Shown: positions 17,738 to 26,377, counted from the first letter of the stretch. The stretch: DNA of 32,302 bases from Desulfuromonadales bacterium (GCA_029289095.1 JARFUG010000018.1:18774-51075), one strand, 5' to 3'. Translations and numbers: made by a program. Notes: generated by a model not told the origin, from the sequence alone.

Positions 17738-18289
17738 ATGCAGATCGCCGTCACTTTCAGGCACATGGACGCCAGTGATTCTTTGAAGAGCTACGTTGAG
17801 GAGAAACTCGCAAGGGTCAAGAAGTACATCGAGGAGCCCATCGACGCTCAGGTCGCTCTCTCCGTGGAGAAGAAGATCCGCCACAAGGCCGAGGTGGCGA
17901 TCACTGCCAAGGGGATCACCATCAAAGGGTCGGAGGAGACCAACGACATGTACGCCGCCATTGACGCGATGGTGGACAAGATCGAGCGGCAGCTCAAGCG
18001 CTACAAGGAAAAGATCAAGAATCACAAACCTGCCGCCGGCAAAGAACGCCAGGTGGAGAAGACGGTCCTCGCCGCCCAGAGCATCGACGAGGGGAACCCT
18101 GAAGGACCTGTCATCATCCGCAGCCACAGCTTCCAGGTGAAACCGATGTCCGTCGAAGAGGCGGTGATGCAGATGGATCTGCTCAACAAGGAATTTCTTG
18201 TCTTCACCGACGACCGCACCGAAGACATCAACGTCGTTTATCGCCGCAAGGACGGCAATTACGGCCTGATCGCACCCCAGAGCAAATAG
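17738..18289 (+). CDS. hpf: Ribosome hibernation promoting factor, long form
   Basis: HPF binds the 30S decoding region and pairs ribosomes into inactive 100S dimers in starvation. The 183 residues include the N-terminal ribosome-binding domain (about 1-100) and a C-terminal dimerisation domain (about 125-180; HSFQVKPMSVEEAVMQMDLL, then FLVFTDD and VVYRRKDGNYGLI). This is the long form that dimerises ribosomes without RMF. AGGAGG lies 8 bases before the ATG. Its place between rpoN and ptsN is conserved in many proteobacteria. Confidence 0.95.
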   Translation: MQIAVTFRHMDASDSLKSYVEEKLARVKKYIEEPIDAQVALSVEKKIRHKAEVAITAKGITIKGSEETNDMYAAIDAMVDKIERQLKRYKEKIKNHKPAAGKERQVEKTVLAAQSIDEGNPEGPVIIRSHSFQVKPMSVEEAVMQMDLLNKEFLVFTDDRTEDINVVYRRKDGNYGLIAPQSK

Positions 18290-18306
18290 TCCCTCGAATT
18301 CTCCCG

Positions 18307-18337
18307 GGGGGAAGGCCCGTTCCTTCCCCCTCTCTTT
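18307..18337 (+). terminator. Terminator-like hairpin after hpf
   Basis: A perfect 9-bp stem GGGGGAAGG/CCTTCCCCC with a CCCGTT loop is followed by TCTCTTT. The pyrimidine tail is only partly T. It lies 18 bp after hpf and 26 bp before ptsN, so it may lower transcription into the PTS genes. Confidence 0.55.
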
Positions 18338-18362
18338 GTGAAAGAGTCTTGCGAATCCAACA

Positions 18363-18824
18363 ATGAAGATTTCAGAGCTGCTCAGCCCCGCTGCCGTTTC
18401 CGCAGATCTTCGTTCAAAGACGAAGAACGAGATTCTGTCCGAACTGACCGACGTCCTGCGGAAGGTCGAAACCGGACTCGACCGCGACGAGGTCGTGAGG
18501 GTGCTTCAGGAACGCGAACGCCTCGGCAGTACCGGCATTGGCGAGGGGGTCGCCATTCCGCATGGGAAACTCAGGCGTCTCGATCGACTCCTCATCTCCT
18601 TCGGACGCTGCCGCGAGGGGGTCGATTTCGATTCCATGGACGGCAAGCCGGCCCATCTTTTTTTTCTTCTGGTGGCGCCGGAGGAATCGGTCGGCATCCA
18701 TCTAAAAACCCTTGCGCGCATCTCCAAGCTATTGAAAAATCCAGATGTGCGCCAGAGGCTTCTTGACGCCTCCGAGGGGAGCGAAATCTACCGCATCATC
18801 GTCGAGGAAGAAAACAGACTGTAA
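18363..18824 (+). CDS. ptsN: PTS IIA-Ntr regulatory protein
   Basis: PtsN is a phosphoryl acceptor that regulates nitrogen, potassium and envelope functions and does not move sugar. The 153-residue protein has the PTS EIIA type-2 fold. His67 in GEGVAIPHGK is the phosphorylation site. LARISKLLKNPDVRQRLLDA is the typical C-terminal helix. No clear Shine-Dalgarno is seen before the ATG. It is 16 bp before hprK. Phosphate would come from HPr or a related carrier; no EI-Ntr (ptsP) is in the window. Confidence 0.93.
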   Translation: MKISELLSPAAVSADLRSKTKNEILSELTDVLRKVETGLDRDEVVRVLQERERLGSTGIGEGVAIPHGKLRRLDRLLISFGRCREGVDFDSMDGKPAHLFFLLVAPEESVGIHLKTLARISKLLKNPDVRQRLLDASEGSEIYRIIVEEENRL

Positions 18825-18840
18825 ACGGGCTGGAGGAGGT

Positions 18841-19815
18841 ATGGCCGGACTGACGATTCAGGAGCTGCTCAGCGAAAAGGAGGCCGGACTCGATCTGGAG
18901 TTGCTGGCCGGCGAAACCGGCCTCGGCAAGCGCGTGCACATGCCCCGGATTCAGAAGCCCGGACTCGCCCTGGCCGGATATACGGTCAATCTCCACCCCG
19001 ATCGCATTCAGGTGCTGGGCTCGACGGAACTGACCTATCTGAACAGCCTTCCTCTCGCGGTCGCCGAAGAAAATGTGCGGCAACTTTGCGCCCTGGACAT
19101 CTCGTGCTTCATCATCACCAAGGGGCAGACTCCCCCTGAGGTTCTGACGCGCGAGGTCGAGCGTCACGGCATCTCCCTTCTGCGCACCCACCACCAGAGT
19201 TCGACCTTCATCTCGCTTATCACCAAGTTCCTCGAAGAGCGCCTCCTGCCGTCGATGACGGTTCACGGTGTTCTCGTCGATGTTCTCGGGGTCGGCGTGC
19301 TTCTTCTTGGCAAGAGCGGCATCGGAAAGAGCGAATGCGCCCTCGACCTCGTTCTGCGAGGACACCGCCTGGTGGCGGACGATATCGTGAAGGTGCGGCT
19401 CAAACTCCCTGCCGTCATCTTCGGCGAAGGAATGGATCTTCTGCACTACCACATGGAGATCCGCGGCCTGGGGATCATCAACATCAAACATCTGTTCGGC
19501 GTCGCCGCCATCCGGGAGCGCAAGAAGATCGATCTGGCCGTGGAACTTGTTGAATGGCAGGACGGTCTCGAGTACGACCGGCTCGGGCTGGAGGAGCTGA
19601 AGTATACTGTTCTGGGAGTCGAGATCCCGCATCTCAAAGTGCCGGTACGCCCCGGGCGCAACATGACCTCCATCGTCGAGGTGGCCGCCCGCAATCAGCT
19701 CCTGAAGGAAATGGGCTATCACAGCGCCCTCGAGTTCCAGGACCGTCTTGAGCAGCGCATGGCGGAAATGGCTCGCCTCCACTCGCATCTGATTATCGGG
19801 GACAATCTGGAATGA
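18841..19815 (+). CDS. hprK: HPr kinase/phosphorylase
   Basis: HprK adds or removes phosphate on Ser46 of HPr. The 324 residues have the N-terminal domain (about 1-130), the catalytic His142, the P-loop GKSGIGKSE (157-165), RGHRLVADD and the signature EIRGLGIINI (206-215). The usual Asp in the loop (GDSGVGKSE) is Lys here. GGAGGAGGT lies directly before the ATG. The stop overlaps rapZ by 4 bp (ATGA). Its substrate HPr is encoded at 23061. Confidence 0.95.
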   Translation: MAGLTIQELLSEKEAGLDLELLAGETGLGKRVHMPRIQKPGLALAGYTVNLHPDRIQVLGSTELTYLNSLPLAVAEENVRQLCALDISCFIITKGQTPPEVLTREVERHGISLLRTHHQSSTFISLITKFLEERLLPSMTVHGVLVDVLGVGVLLLGKSGIGKSECALDLVLRGHRLVADDIVKVRLKLPAVIFGEGMDLLHYHMEIRGLGIINIKHLFGVAAIRERKKIDLAVELVEWQDGLEYDRLGLEELKYTVLGVEIPHLKVPVRPGRNMTSIVEVAARNQLLKEMGYHSALEFQDRLEQRMAEMARLHSHLIIGDNLE

Positions 19816-20681
19816 GTCGACTGCGCCTGGTCATCATCACCGGTCTTTCAGGTTCGGGCAAAACGACCGCGGCCAGGGTTCTCGAGGATGAGGGTTTCTT
19901 TGTCGTCGACAACCTGCCATTCGTTCTGCTTCCGCGATTTCTCGAGGTGACCGAGAGGGAGGGGCGCGACAACCCCAGGATCGCTGTCGTCCTCGATGTA
20001 CGCAACCGCAACTTTCTGGCGGGCTGGGAAACGATCCTGCAGGGGGTCCGCGACGCCGGTCACTTCGTGGAGATCTATTTCTTCGACGCTTCGGAAGAAT
20101 ATCTCATCCGGCGCTACTCCGAGACGCGCCGCCGCCATCCCCTGGTTCAGGAGGAGGGGATTTCCACCGCCATCGCCCGCGAGCGAGAGATGCTCACGGG
20201 ACTTCGCCGCCAGGCCACCGCCGTCTTCGATACCTCGGGGATCAATGTCCACCAGCTCAAGCAGCAGGTGCTGACCTATCTTCACGGCCCTGAGGGGCGG
20301 GCGCTCCCCATGGCGGTTCATCTTCAGTCCTTCGGATTCCGTTACGGCATCCCCCCCGATTCGGACCTCGTGTTCGACGTACGCTTTCTCCACAACCCCC
20401 ATTTCATCGACGAGTTGCGCCCGCTGACGGGACTCGATCGCGCCGTGAGCGGCTATATTCTGAAAATGCCGCCGTGTACGGAATTTCTCAAGCATCTTAG
20501 GGGGCTTTTCGGGTTTCTTCTGCCACACTACCGCAAGGAGGGCAAGAGCTACCTGACCGTGTCCATCGGGTGCACGGGGGGCCGCCACCGCAGTGTGACC
20601 ATTGTGGAGGAGCTGCGTTCCAGCTTTGCCATCGAAGGAGTGACTCTCGACGTCATCCACAGAGACATAGCCAAAGGATAA
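19812..20681 (+). CDS. rapZ: RNase adapter protein RapZ
   Basis: RapZ is a nucleotide-binding adapter. In E. coli it steers RNase E to GlmZ small RNA and so controls GlmS; here that partner is not known. The 289 residues have Walker A GLSGSGKTT (11-19), DVRFLHNPHF and the C-terminal IGCTGGRHRSV motif. Size is normal. It is coupled to hprK through ATGA and sits 4 bp before the PTS IIA gene. The position in the rpoN-PTS cluster is conserved widely. Confidence 0.95.
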   Translation: MSRLRLVIITGLSGSGKTTAARVLEDEGFFVVDNLPFVLLPRFLEVTEREGRDNPRIAVVLDVRNRNFLAGWETILQGVRDAGHFVEIYFFDASEEYLIRRYSETRRRHPLVQEEGISTAIAREREMLTGLRRQATAVFDTSGINVHQLKQQVLTYLHGPEGRALPMAVHLQSFGFRYGIPPDSDLVFDVRFLHNPHFIDELRPLTGLDRAVSGYILKMPPCTEFLKHLRGLFGFLLPHYRKEGKSYLTVSIGCTGGRHRSVTIVEELRSSFAIEGVTLDVIHRDIAKG

Positions 20682-20685
20682 CGCC

Positions 20686-21090
20686 ATGATCGGACTCGTA
20701 ATCGCCACCCATTCGAGGCTTGCCGAAGAGTTCGTCCGCGCCTCGGAAATGATCATCGGACCGCTGCAGAATACCCGATCGGTCTGCATCACCCCGGATG
20801 ACGGGGTCGAGAAGATCCGAAACGACATCTCCACGGCCATCGAGGAGGTCGGAGCGGAGGGCGAGGGCGTGATCATTCTGACCGACATGTTCGGCGGCAC
20901 ACCGTCCAATATCGGTCTGTCTTTTCTCGATCCCCAGCGCGTCGAGGTTCTGACGGGGGTGAATCTTCCCATGGTGCTCAAGTTCTTCAACAGCCGGGAA
21001 GACCTCCCTCTCGATCAATTGGCCGGGCTTCTCAAGGCCTACGGGCAGCAGAGTATTTCCCTGGCGAGCGAACTGCTCCAGAACAAATGA
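20686..21090 (+). CDS. PTS mannose-class EIIA
   Basis: The 134-residue protein is a stand-alone EIIA of the mannose/fructose/sorbose family. His9 in VIATHSRLAEE is the phosphorylation site, and ILTDMFGGTPSNI is the family motif. It takes phosphate from HPr and gives it to the EIIB encoded next. It follows rapZ in the same block. Symbols such as manX would imply a sugar that cannot be known here. Confidence 0.92.
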   Translation: MIGLVIATHSRLAEEFVRASEMIIGPLQNTRSVCITPDDGVEKIRNDISTAIEEVGAEGEGVIILTDMFGGTPSNIGLSFLDPQRVEVLTGVNLPMVLKFFNSREDLPLDQLAGLLKAYGQQSISLASELLQNK

Positions 21091-21112
21091 CCGCAGGAGC
21101 GGCGAAGCAAAG

Positions 21113-21598
21113 ATGAGCATCGTTCTTGCCCGCATAGACAACCGTTTGATCCACGGTCAGGTGATCGAGGCCTGGGTCCCTTCCGTCAAGGCCGACTGCA
21201 TCGTCGTCGCCAACGACCAGGTCGCCCGGCATCCCTTCCAGCGGGTTCTGATGGAGGCCGCTGTTCCCAGGGGGATCCGCGTCGAAATCAGTGCGATCGA
21301 ACAGATCGCCGCCGTTCTGGGATCCGATTCGTGCCGCAACGGCCGCGTCCTTCTGCTCTTTGCGTCTTCTGAGGATGCCTTGAAGGCCCACCGGGCAGGG
21401 GTTGACTTTTCTGAACTCAATCTCGGCAACATGCATGCCGGCGATGGAAAGCTGCGCTATTCGTGCACCATCGCTCTGGATGCCGACGACATTGAAAACC
21501 TAGGTCGCCTGGAGGAGGACGGCGTGCAGATCGTCTCCCAGTGCATTCCGTCGGACCGCCGCCAGCCCTGGCGCAAGATGATCAGAACGACCAGTTGA
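21113..21598 (+). CDS. PTS mannose-class EIIB
   Basis: The 161-residue protein has RIDNRLIHGQV with the phosphorylated His14, the EIIB signature of the mannose class. It lacks a fused EIIA domain. GGAGCGGCGAAGCAAAG precedes the ATG, a modest ribosome site. Expected role: phosphoryl transfer from EIIA to the incoming sugar bound by EIIC/EIID. Confidence 0.92.
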   Translation: MSIVLARIDNRLIHGQVIEAWVPSVKADCIVVANDQVARHPFQRVLMEAAVPRGIRVEISAIEQIAAVLGSDSCRNGRVLLLFASSEDALKAHRAGVDFSELNLGNMHAGDGKLRYSCTIALDADDIENLGRLEEDGVQIVSQCIPSDRRQPWRKMIRTTS

Positions 21599-21599
21599 G

Positions 21600-22292
21600 A
21601 TGATGCTTGCCGATTACCTTATGGCCTCCGTCGTGGCCGTCATCGCCGGACTCGACCGCACTGCAGCCTTTCAGTTCATGCTCTCACGCCCCATCGTCGC
21701 CGCTCCGTTGACGGGACTGCTCCTCGGAAGCCCTCTGACCGGTTTGCAGGTCGGCGCACTCATCGAACTCCTCTACCTCGGGCGCCTGCCGATCGGGGCC
21801 GCAATCCCGCCGGACGACACCCAGGTAGCGGTCGGGGCGAGCGCCATCGCCGTGAGCACGGGGGGCGCACTGGGACTCGCTGGCTTTCCGTTCGCCATTC
21901 TCGCCACGCTGATCGCCCTGCCACTCGGAAAGGTCGGTCAGCTTTTCGATCGGGCCGCACGCGTTTGGAACGCCCGCCTGCTTGCGCAGGCCGAGGCCGA
22001 CATCAACGCAGGGCGACTCGAAACGTTCGAGAAGCTCCATCTGCGGGGAATGGTGCATTTTTCGCTCTGCTCCCTCGGCACCTATGCGGTCATCGTCGTG
22101 CTCGGGTCGCTGTTGCTGCATGGCGTCGCTCCGCTTCTGATCGAGGAGGTCGCAGATGCTGCCGGCTGGCTCACTCTCGCCTTTGTCGTGCTGGGGGGGG
22201 CTGCCATTCTCGGCACCATCAATGTGAGTCGCTCCATGACCCTTTTCGCCGCCTCTTTCGCCACAGCGTTTCTGATGCTGTGGCTTCTGTGA
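21600..22292 (+). CDS. PTS mannose-class EIIC
   Basis: The 230-residue membrane protein has several hydrophobic helices and the EIIC-like motif GLLLGSPLTGLQVGALIELL, followed by IPPDDTQ. It is slightly shorter than typical members (about 250-265). It makes the sugar channel with EIID. Two ATGs in tandem (21600 and 21603) start the gene one base after the EIIB stop. The sugar is unknown. Confidence 0.88.
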   Translation: MMLADYLMASVVAVIAGLDRTAAFQFMLSRPIVAAPLTGLLLGSPLTGLQVGALIELLYLGRLPIGAAIPPDDTQVAVGASAIAVSTGGALGLAGFPFAILATLIALPLGKVGQLFDRAARVWNARLLAQAEADINAGRLETFEKLHLRGMVHFSLCSLGTYAVIVVLGSLLLHGVAPLLIEEVADAAGWLTLAFVVLGGAAILGTINVSRSMTLFAASFATAFLMLWLL

Positions 22293-22299
22293 GGGTTCG

Positions 22300-23046
22300 A
22301 TGAAGGAAGGTCGTTTGTCCAGAAGGGTTCTCGGACAGGTTGTCTGGCGCTCCTTCTTTCTTCAGGCGAGCTGGAATTTCGAGCGCCTGCAGAGCCTGGG
22401 GATGCTCTACGCCATCGCTCCGGCCCTCAGGGTACTGCACCAGGGTGAAGATCTGGTGGCGGCCTGTCGCAGACACCTGGAGTATTTCAATACGCATCCT
22501 TTTATGGCGTCGCCGGTCCTGGGGACGGTTCTTTTCCTTGAAGAGCAATCCGACGATCCGGACTATGCCGAGATCACGGAGTTCCGGCGCATGGTGATGG
22601 CCCCCTATGCGGCGATGGGGGATGCCCTCTTCTGGGGTGGACTGCGCCCGGTCGCCGCGGGCGTTTCGCTCTTTTTCGCCGCCAGGGGATCTCTCTGGGC
22701 GCCGGTGATCTTTCTGCTCTTCTTCAATATTCCTCATCTCTGGCTGCGCATCAGCGGTCTTTTCCGCGGATATGTTCAGGGGCTCAAGGTCGTCGAGCTC
22801 ATCCAGCGGCGTCGTCTTCCGGATGCGGCGATCCGCCTGAAGGAAGGGATGATCGTTCTTCTGGGCGGACTGTGCGCTTATATGACCTTTCTCACGCTGC
22901 GCGGCGAAGATGTCGCGACCGGCCTTGGATTTCTGGTTGTTCCTCTTGTTTTGCTGGGGGGGAGGCTCATTGCAAACGGGTTCTCCACTCTGCTGTTGAT
23001 CTTGACTGCATCGGCTCTGATTACCTGGGTGATATGGATTTTTTGA
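22300..23046 (+). CDS. PTS mannose-class EIID
   Basis: The 248-residue protein begins with the EIID-like RRVLGQVVWRSFFLQASWNFER and has NTHPFMASPVLGTVLFLEE, both near-diagnostic for this subunit. Helices at the C-terminus (about 180-248) form the membrane part. It is shorter than typical EIID (about 270-285). EIID exists only in the mannose class, so it fixes the family of the cluster. The HPr gene follows 14 bp later. Confidence 0.9.
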   Translation: MKEGRLSRRVLGQVVWRSFFLQASWNFERLQSLGMLYAIAPALRVLHQGEDLVAACRRHLEYFNTHPFMASPVLGTVLFLEEQSDDPDYAEITEFRRMVMAPYAAMGDALFWGGLRPVAAGVSLFFAARGSLWAPVIFLLFFNIPHLWLRISGLFRGYVQGLKVVELIQRRRLPDAAIRLKEGMIVLLGGLCAYMTFLTLRGEDVATGLGFLVVPLVLLGGRLIANGFSTLLLILTASALITWVIWIF

Positions 23047-23060
23047 GGGAAGGTGAACGG

Positions 23061-23327
23061 ATGGAAAAACGCGAATTCATCATAGTAAATCGTCTCGGCC
23101 TGCATGCGCGCGCAGCGGCTCAACTCGTCAAGACTGCCAACCGCTTCCGCTCCGACGTCCTGATCGACAAGGACGGCATGGAGGTCAACGGAAAGAGCAT
23201 CATGGGAATTCTCATGCTTGCGGCCCCCAAGGGCTCCCGCATTACCGTCACCGTCAACGGCGAAGATGCCGCAGACGCGATGAACGCACTCAGAGAACTG
23301 ATAGAGGCCGGCTTTGGAGAAGAGTGA
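23061..23327 (+). CDS. ptsH: Phosphocarrier protein HPr
   Basis: HPr carries phosphate from Enzyme I to EIIA proteins. The 88-residue product has His15 in NRLGLHARAA and Ser46 in NGKSIMGILML. Both sites are intact, so HPr can be charged by EI at His and by HprK at Ser. The ATG at 23061 is chosen from the family start; GGTGAACGG lies before it. The stop lies inside the start of ptsI (14-base overlap). Confidence 0.96.
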   Translation: MEKREFIIVNRLGLHARAAAQLVKTANRFRSDVLIDKDGMEVNGKSIMGILMLAAPKGSRITVTVNGEDAADAMNALRELIEAGFGEE

Positions 23328-25092
23328 TATCGCTCCCGATACCTTTCTGATCGGTATCGCTGCATCACCCGGCGTCGCCATCGGAGAAACTTTTCTGGTC
23401 AACCGGACCCGGATGATCCCCGTGGAGAGGCCCATTTCCGCTGACGAAGCGCCGTCGCAGGTCGAGGCTTTTCTCGAAGCGGTGCGTTTGTCCAAGGCCC
23501 AGCTCGAGGAGGTGAAGGCGAGCGTCGCCGACCGCAGTCTGGCTGAGCATCTCTACATCATCGACACCCATCTGCTCATTCTTGACGACGAGATGCTTAT
23601 CAGGGAGACGATCTCCCGAATCGAGCAGGAACAGGTCAACGCCGAAGGGGCGCTCAAGCGGGTTCTTGCCCGGTTCCGACAGGTATTCGACAGCATCGAT
23701 GACGAATACCTCCGGGAGCGCCGCAGCGACATCGATTTCGTCGGCGACCGCCTCCTGCGCAATCTTATGGGGAAAGGACAGCAGTCCCTCTCGGAAATCG
23801 ATCAGAAGGCCATCGTTGTCGCGCACGATCTCTCCCCCGCCGACACCATGCAGATGGACCGGGAGAAGATCATCGGGTTCATCACCGATGTGGGCGGTCC
23901 AACGTCACATACCGCCATCCTCAGCCGCTCCCTGGCGATTCCCGCCGTCGTAGGGCTCGAGACCGCCAGCACCTACATACCCGGCGGCATCCCCGCCATC
24001 ATCGACGGCTCACACGGAATGGTCATTCTGAATCCGAGCCCCGAAACTTTTCGCGAATATCTCGAAAAAAAACAGTTTCTCGAATACCAGGAAAAGGAAC
24101 TCCTCTGCTATCGCGACCTTCCAGCCGTCACTCTGGACGATTGCCGGATCAGCCTGCGAGGCAATGTCGAGGTGTCCGAAGAAATCCCTTATGTGATCGA
24201 ACAGGGTGCTGAGGGGGTCGGTCTTTTCCGTACCGAATTCCTCTATATGAACCGCCTGGTTCCTCCAGATGAGGCCGAACAGTTCGAAATCTTCCGGGAG
24301 ATCGTGACCCGCATGGCTCCCCATCCGGTCACCATCCGCACTCTCGATGTGGGCGGGGATAAATTCGTGCCGGAGATCAACCTGGCCGATGAGGCCAATC
24401 CAGCCATGGGACTCCGCGGCATCCGCTTCTCTTTGAAAGAGGTTCGTCTGCTCAAAGAACAGTTGCGGGCCATCCTGCGCGCGAGCGCCTTTGGAAAGGT
24501 CCGGATCATGTTTCCGCTCATCTCCGGGATTTCGGAGATCCGCGCCTGCAAGGAGTATTTCGAAGAGATCAAGGCTGAACTTTCGAGCGAGGGGGTCGCT
24601 TTCGATCCGACGACGAAAATGGGGATCATGATCGAGACGCCCTCTGCCGCTCTGCTCGCCGACCGTCTGGCACGCGAAGTCGATTTCTTCTCCGTAGGGA
24701 CCAACGACCTGATCCAGTATCTTCTGGCCGTCGATCGGGGAAACGAACATGTGGCCTACCTCTATGAACCTCTGCATCCCGCAGTTCTGCGCGCACTGCG
24801 CACGATCTGTAGTGCAGCCGAGGAGAACGGCATCGAGGTCGGAATGTGCGGGGAGATGGCGGGAGATCCCCTGTATGCGCTTGTGCTGCTCGGGCTCGGG
24901 TTTCGGGAGCTGTCGATGAACGCCCCCGGCATCCCCCGGGTAAAGCGCATTCTGCGCCAGGTGAGGCGCGCTGACGCAGACGACCTGCTGGAGCAACTCA
25001 TGCTCTGCGACACGGCTCAGGAGGCCTCCTCCTGGCTGGAAGAGGAAATGGCTCGTCGATTTCCCGATCTTTTCGGCGCTCCGGCCATCTGA
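23314..25092 (+). CDS. ptsI: PTS Enzyme I
   Basis: Enzyme I takes phosphate from phosphoenolpyruvate and passes it to HPr. The 592 residues contain the N-terminal HPr-binding domain with the active His199 in GGPTSHTAILSRSLAIP and the C-terminal PEP-binding barrel with GVGLFRTEFLYM, DVGGDK, FFSVGTNDLIQY and MCGEMAGDP. It starts with TTG inside ptsH; AGAGG is 7 bases before. No GAF domain precedes, so it is the sugar-type EI (PtsI), not PtsP. Confidence 0.95.
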   Translation: MEKSDIAPDTFLIGIAASPGVAIGETFLVNRTRMIPVERPISADEAPSQVEAFLEAVRLSKAQLEEVKASVADRSLAEHLYIIDTHLLILDDEMLIRETISRIEQEQVNAEGALKRVLARFRQVFDSIDDEYLRERRSDIDFVGDRLLRNLMGKGQQSLSEIDQKAIVVAHDLSPADTMQMDREKIIGFITDVGGPTSHTAILSRSLAIPAVVGLETASTYIPGGIPAIIDGSHGMVILNPSPETFREYLEKKQFLEYQEKELLCYRDLPAVTLDDCRISLRGNVEVSEEIPYVIEQGAEGVGLFRTEFLYMNRLVPPDEAEQFEIFREIVTRMAPHPVTIRTLDVGGDKFVPEINLADEANPAMGLRGIRFSLKEVRLLKEQLRAILRASAFGKVRIMFPLISGISEIRACKEYFEEIKAELSSEGVAFDPTTKMGIMIETPSAALLADRLAREVDFFSVGTNDLIQYLLAVDRGNEHVAYLYEPLHPAVLRALRTICSAAEENGIEVGMCGEMAGDPLYALVLLGLGFRELSMNAPGIPRVKRILRQVRRADADDLLEQLMLCDTAQEASSWLEEEMARRFPDLFGAPAI

Positions 25093-25143
25093 CTTGGCCG
25101 CCAGGCGCAGCACTTCGACCGTGACGCTCCAGGGATTTTGCCC

Positions 25144-25172
25144 TTGACACTACCATAGCGATTTGCTATCAA
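25144..25172 (+). promoter_or_regulatory. Promoter of tRNA-Cys
   Basis: A perfect TTGACA (25144-25149), a 17-bp spacer and TATCAA (25167-25172) with a TGC extension. An inverted repeat ATAGC-GATTT-GCTAT spans the spacer and the -10. The mature tRNA begins about 30 bp later. Confidence 0.7.
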
Positions 25173-25202
25173 TACCGAGCTTCGGAACCCCCTGGTTTCC
25201 GC

Positions 25203-25276
<74 letters not shown>

Positions 25277-25288
25277 TCCGTTACTCAG

Positions 25289-25316
25289 CCAGCTCCGGAA
25301 GGGGCTGGTTTTTTTT
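25289..25316 (+). terminator. Terminator of tRNA-Cys
   Basis: CCAGCTCC pairs with GGGGCTGG around a GGAA tetraloop (8 bp including one G-T pair), followed by eight T. It begins 12 bp after the tRNA CCA. Confidence 0.9.
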
Positions 25317-25380
25317 ATATCTGAATCCGTGAGTTTTGCTGGCAGTACCTGTTTTTCTGCGGTTTTTCATCTGTCGTTTG

Positions 25381-25475
25381 GCGAGGAGTGAGTTGTGAGG
25401 AGAGAGGTATAACTTCTCAAGAAACAAGCCTTTACATCTTTCTCGCACTCTTGGCTCTCAACGCCTCACGGATTC
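25381..25475. repeat. Heptamer hairpin element related to the one at 1624-1831
   Basis: Left units GCGAGGA, GTGAGTT, GTGAGGA, GAGAGGT (25381-25408) and right units TCTCGCA, CTCTTGG, CTCTCAA, CGCCTCA, CGGATTC (25441-25475) keep a 7-bp step and are roughly inverted. The middle (25412-25431, CTTCTCAAGAAACAAGCC) resembles the middle of the copy at 1774-1797. Both therefore look like copies of one dispersed element. Confidence 0.8.
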
Positions 25476-25497
25476 AGGTTCCCCCCGCTCCGACAAC

Positions 25498-25515
25498 GGC
25501 GCAATGAATTGCGCC
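25498..25515. repeat. Perfect palindrome before TauE gene
   Basis: GGCGCAAT-GA-ATTGCGCC, with 8-bp arms and a 2-bp centre. It lies 28 bp before the ATG of the TauE/SafE gene, so it could be an operator, a REP-like element or an mRNA hairpin. Confidence 0.7.
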
Positions 25516-25542
25516 TACCGTGACCTCTCTCGGGGAGACCGG

Positions 25543-26364
25543 ATGATTCCATTCGACCCGACCATTCTCGCTCTCTTTGTCGTTCTCGGCTCCTTTGCCG
25601 GCTTTTTGGCCGGCCTGCTCGGCATCGGGGGGGGAATCATCCTGGTGCCGCTCTTCCTCTGGGCCTTCGCTCTGGCCGGTTTCGATGAATCGATCATCGT
25701 CCATGCCGCCTTCGCCACCAGTCTCGCCATCATTGTCCCGACCGCCCTGAGCAGCACTCTCGGGCATCGGCGCCGCGGAAACGTCGATTGGCGCCAGGTC
25801 TTTCGCCTGTGCCTCGGAGGATTGGCCGGTTCGATCATCGGAGCCTCTGTGGCGGCGGGGCTCAGCGGCATTTGGCTAAAGACGCTCTTCGGTACGATGC
25901 AGATCGTCGTTGCGGCGCATATGCTGCGTCGCCCGCGCTATCTCCCTCCCGAGCGCACGGAGCCGGTCCCTTCCCGTCACCTCGTCCTGGTCGGACTGGC
26001 TGGAGGGACCTTTTCCGCCTTCTTCGGCGTCGGAGGCGGTGTTGTCGCCGTGCCGCTCATGATCATCGTCCTGCAGATGCCGATTCACCTCGCCATCGGC
26101 AACTCGAGCGCCCTTATCGTCGTCTCGGCTTTCTTCGGCGCCCTCTCCTATACCGTCCACGGATGGAATCATCCGGACCTCGCCCCCTTCTCCCTCGGAT
26201 ACGTCAATGTACTGGTGGCATTTCTGGTGGCCCCCTTCGCGATGCTCAACGCCCGGCTCGGAGTGAGGGTTGCCGCTCGCCTGCACCATGATAAACTTTC
26301 GAAAATATTTGCTCTTGTTCTGATCCTCGTCGGTCTGCGGATGATCGTTCGTGCCTTCAACTGA
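25543..26364 (+). CDS. TauE/SafE family (sulfite exporter type) permease
   Basis: The 273-residue membrane protein has about eight hydrophobic segments in two related halves. Each half has the family glycine motif: GLLGIGGGIILVPL at about 22-35 and FGVGGGVVAVPL in the second. The family exports sulfite, sulfoacetate or other organosulfur anions, but many members have unknown substrates. An upstream ATG at 25504 is in the palindrome; I use 25543, which has GGGGAG just before it. It is 13 bp before the MEMO-family gene. Confidence 0.85.
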   Translation: MIPFDPTILALFVVLGSFAGFLAGLLGIGGGIILVPLFLWAFALAGFDESIIVHAAFATSLAIIVPTALSSTLGHRRRGNVDWRQVFRLCLGGLAGSIIGASVAAGLSGIWLKTLFGTMQIVVAAHMLRRPRYLPPERTEPVPSRHLVLVGLAGGTFSAFFGVGGGVVAVPLMIIVLQMPIHLAIGNSSALIVVSAFFGALSYTVHGWNHPDLAPFSLGYVNVLVAFLVAPFAMLNARLGVRVAARLHHDKLSKIFALVLILVGLRMIVRAFN

Positions 26365-26377
26365 AAGGATGCGTCAG

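Noticed and set aside
23314-25092. Nitrogen PTS Enzyme I (PtsP)
   Set aside because: There is no N-terminal GAF domain and the gene follows ptsH directly.
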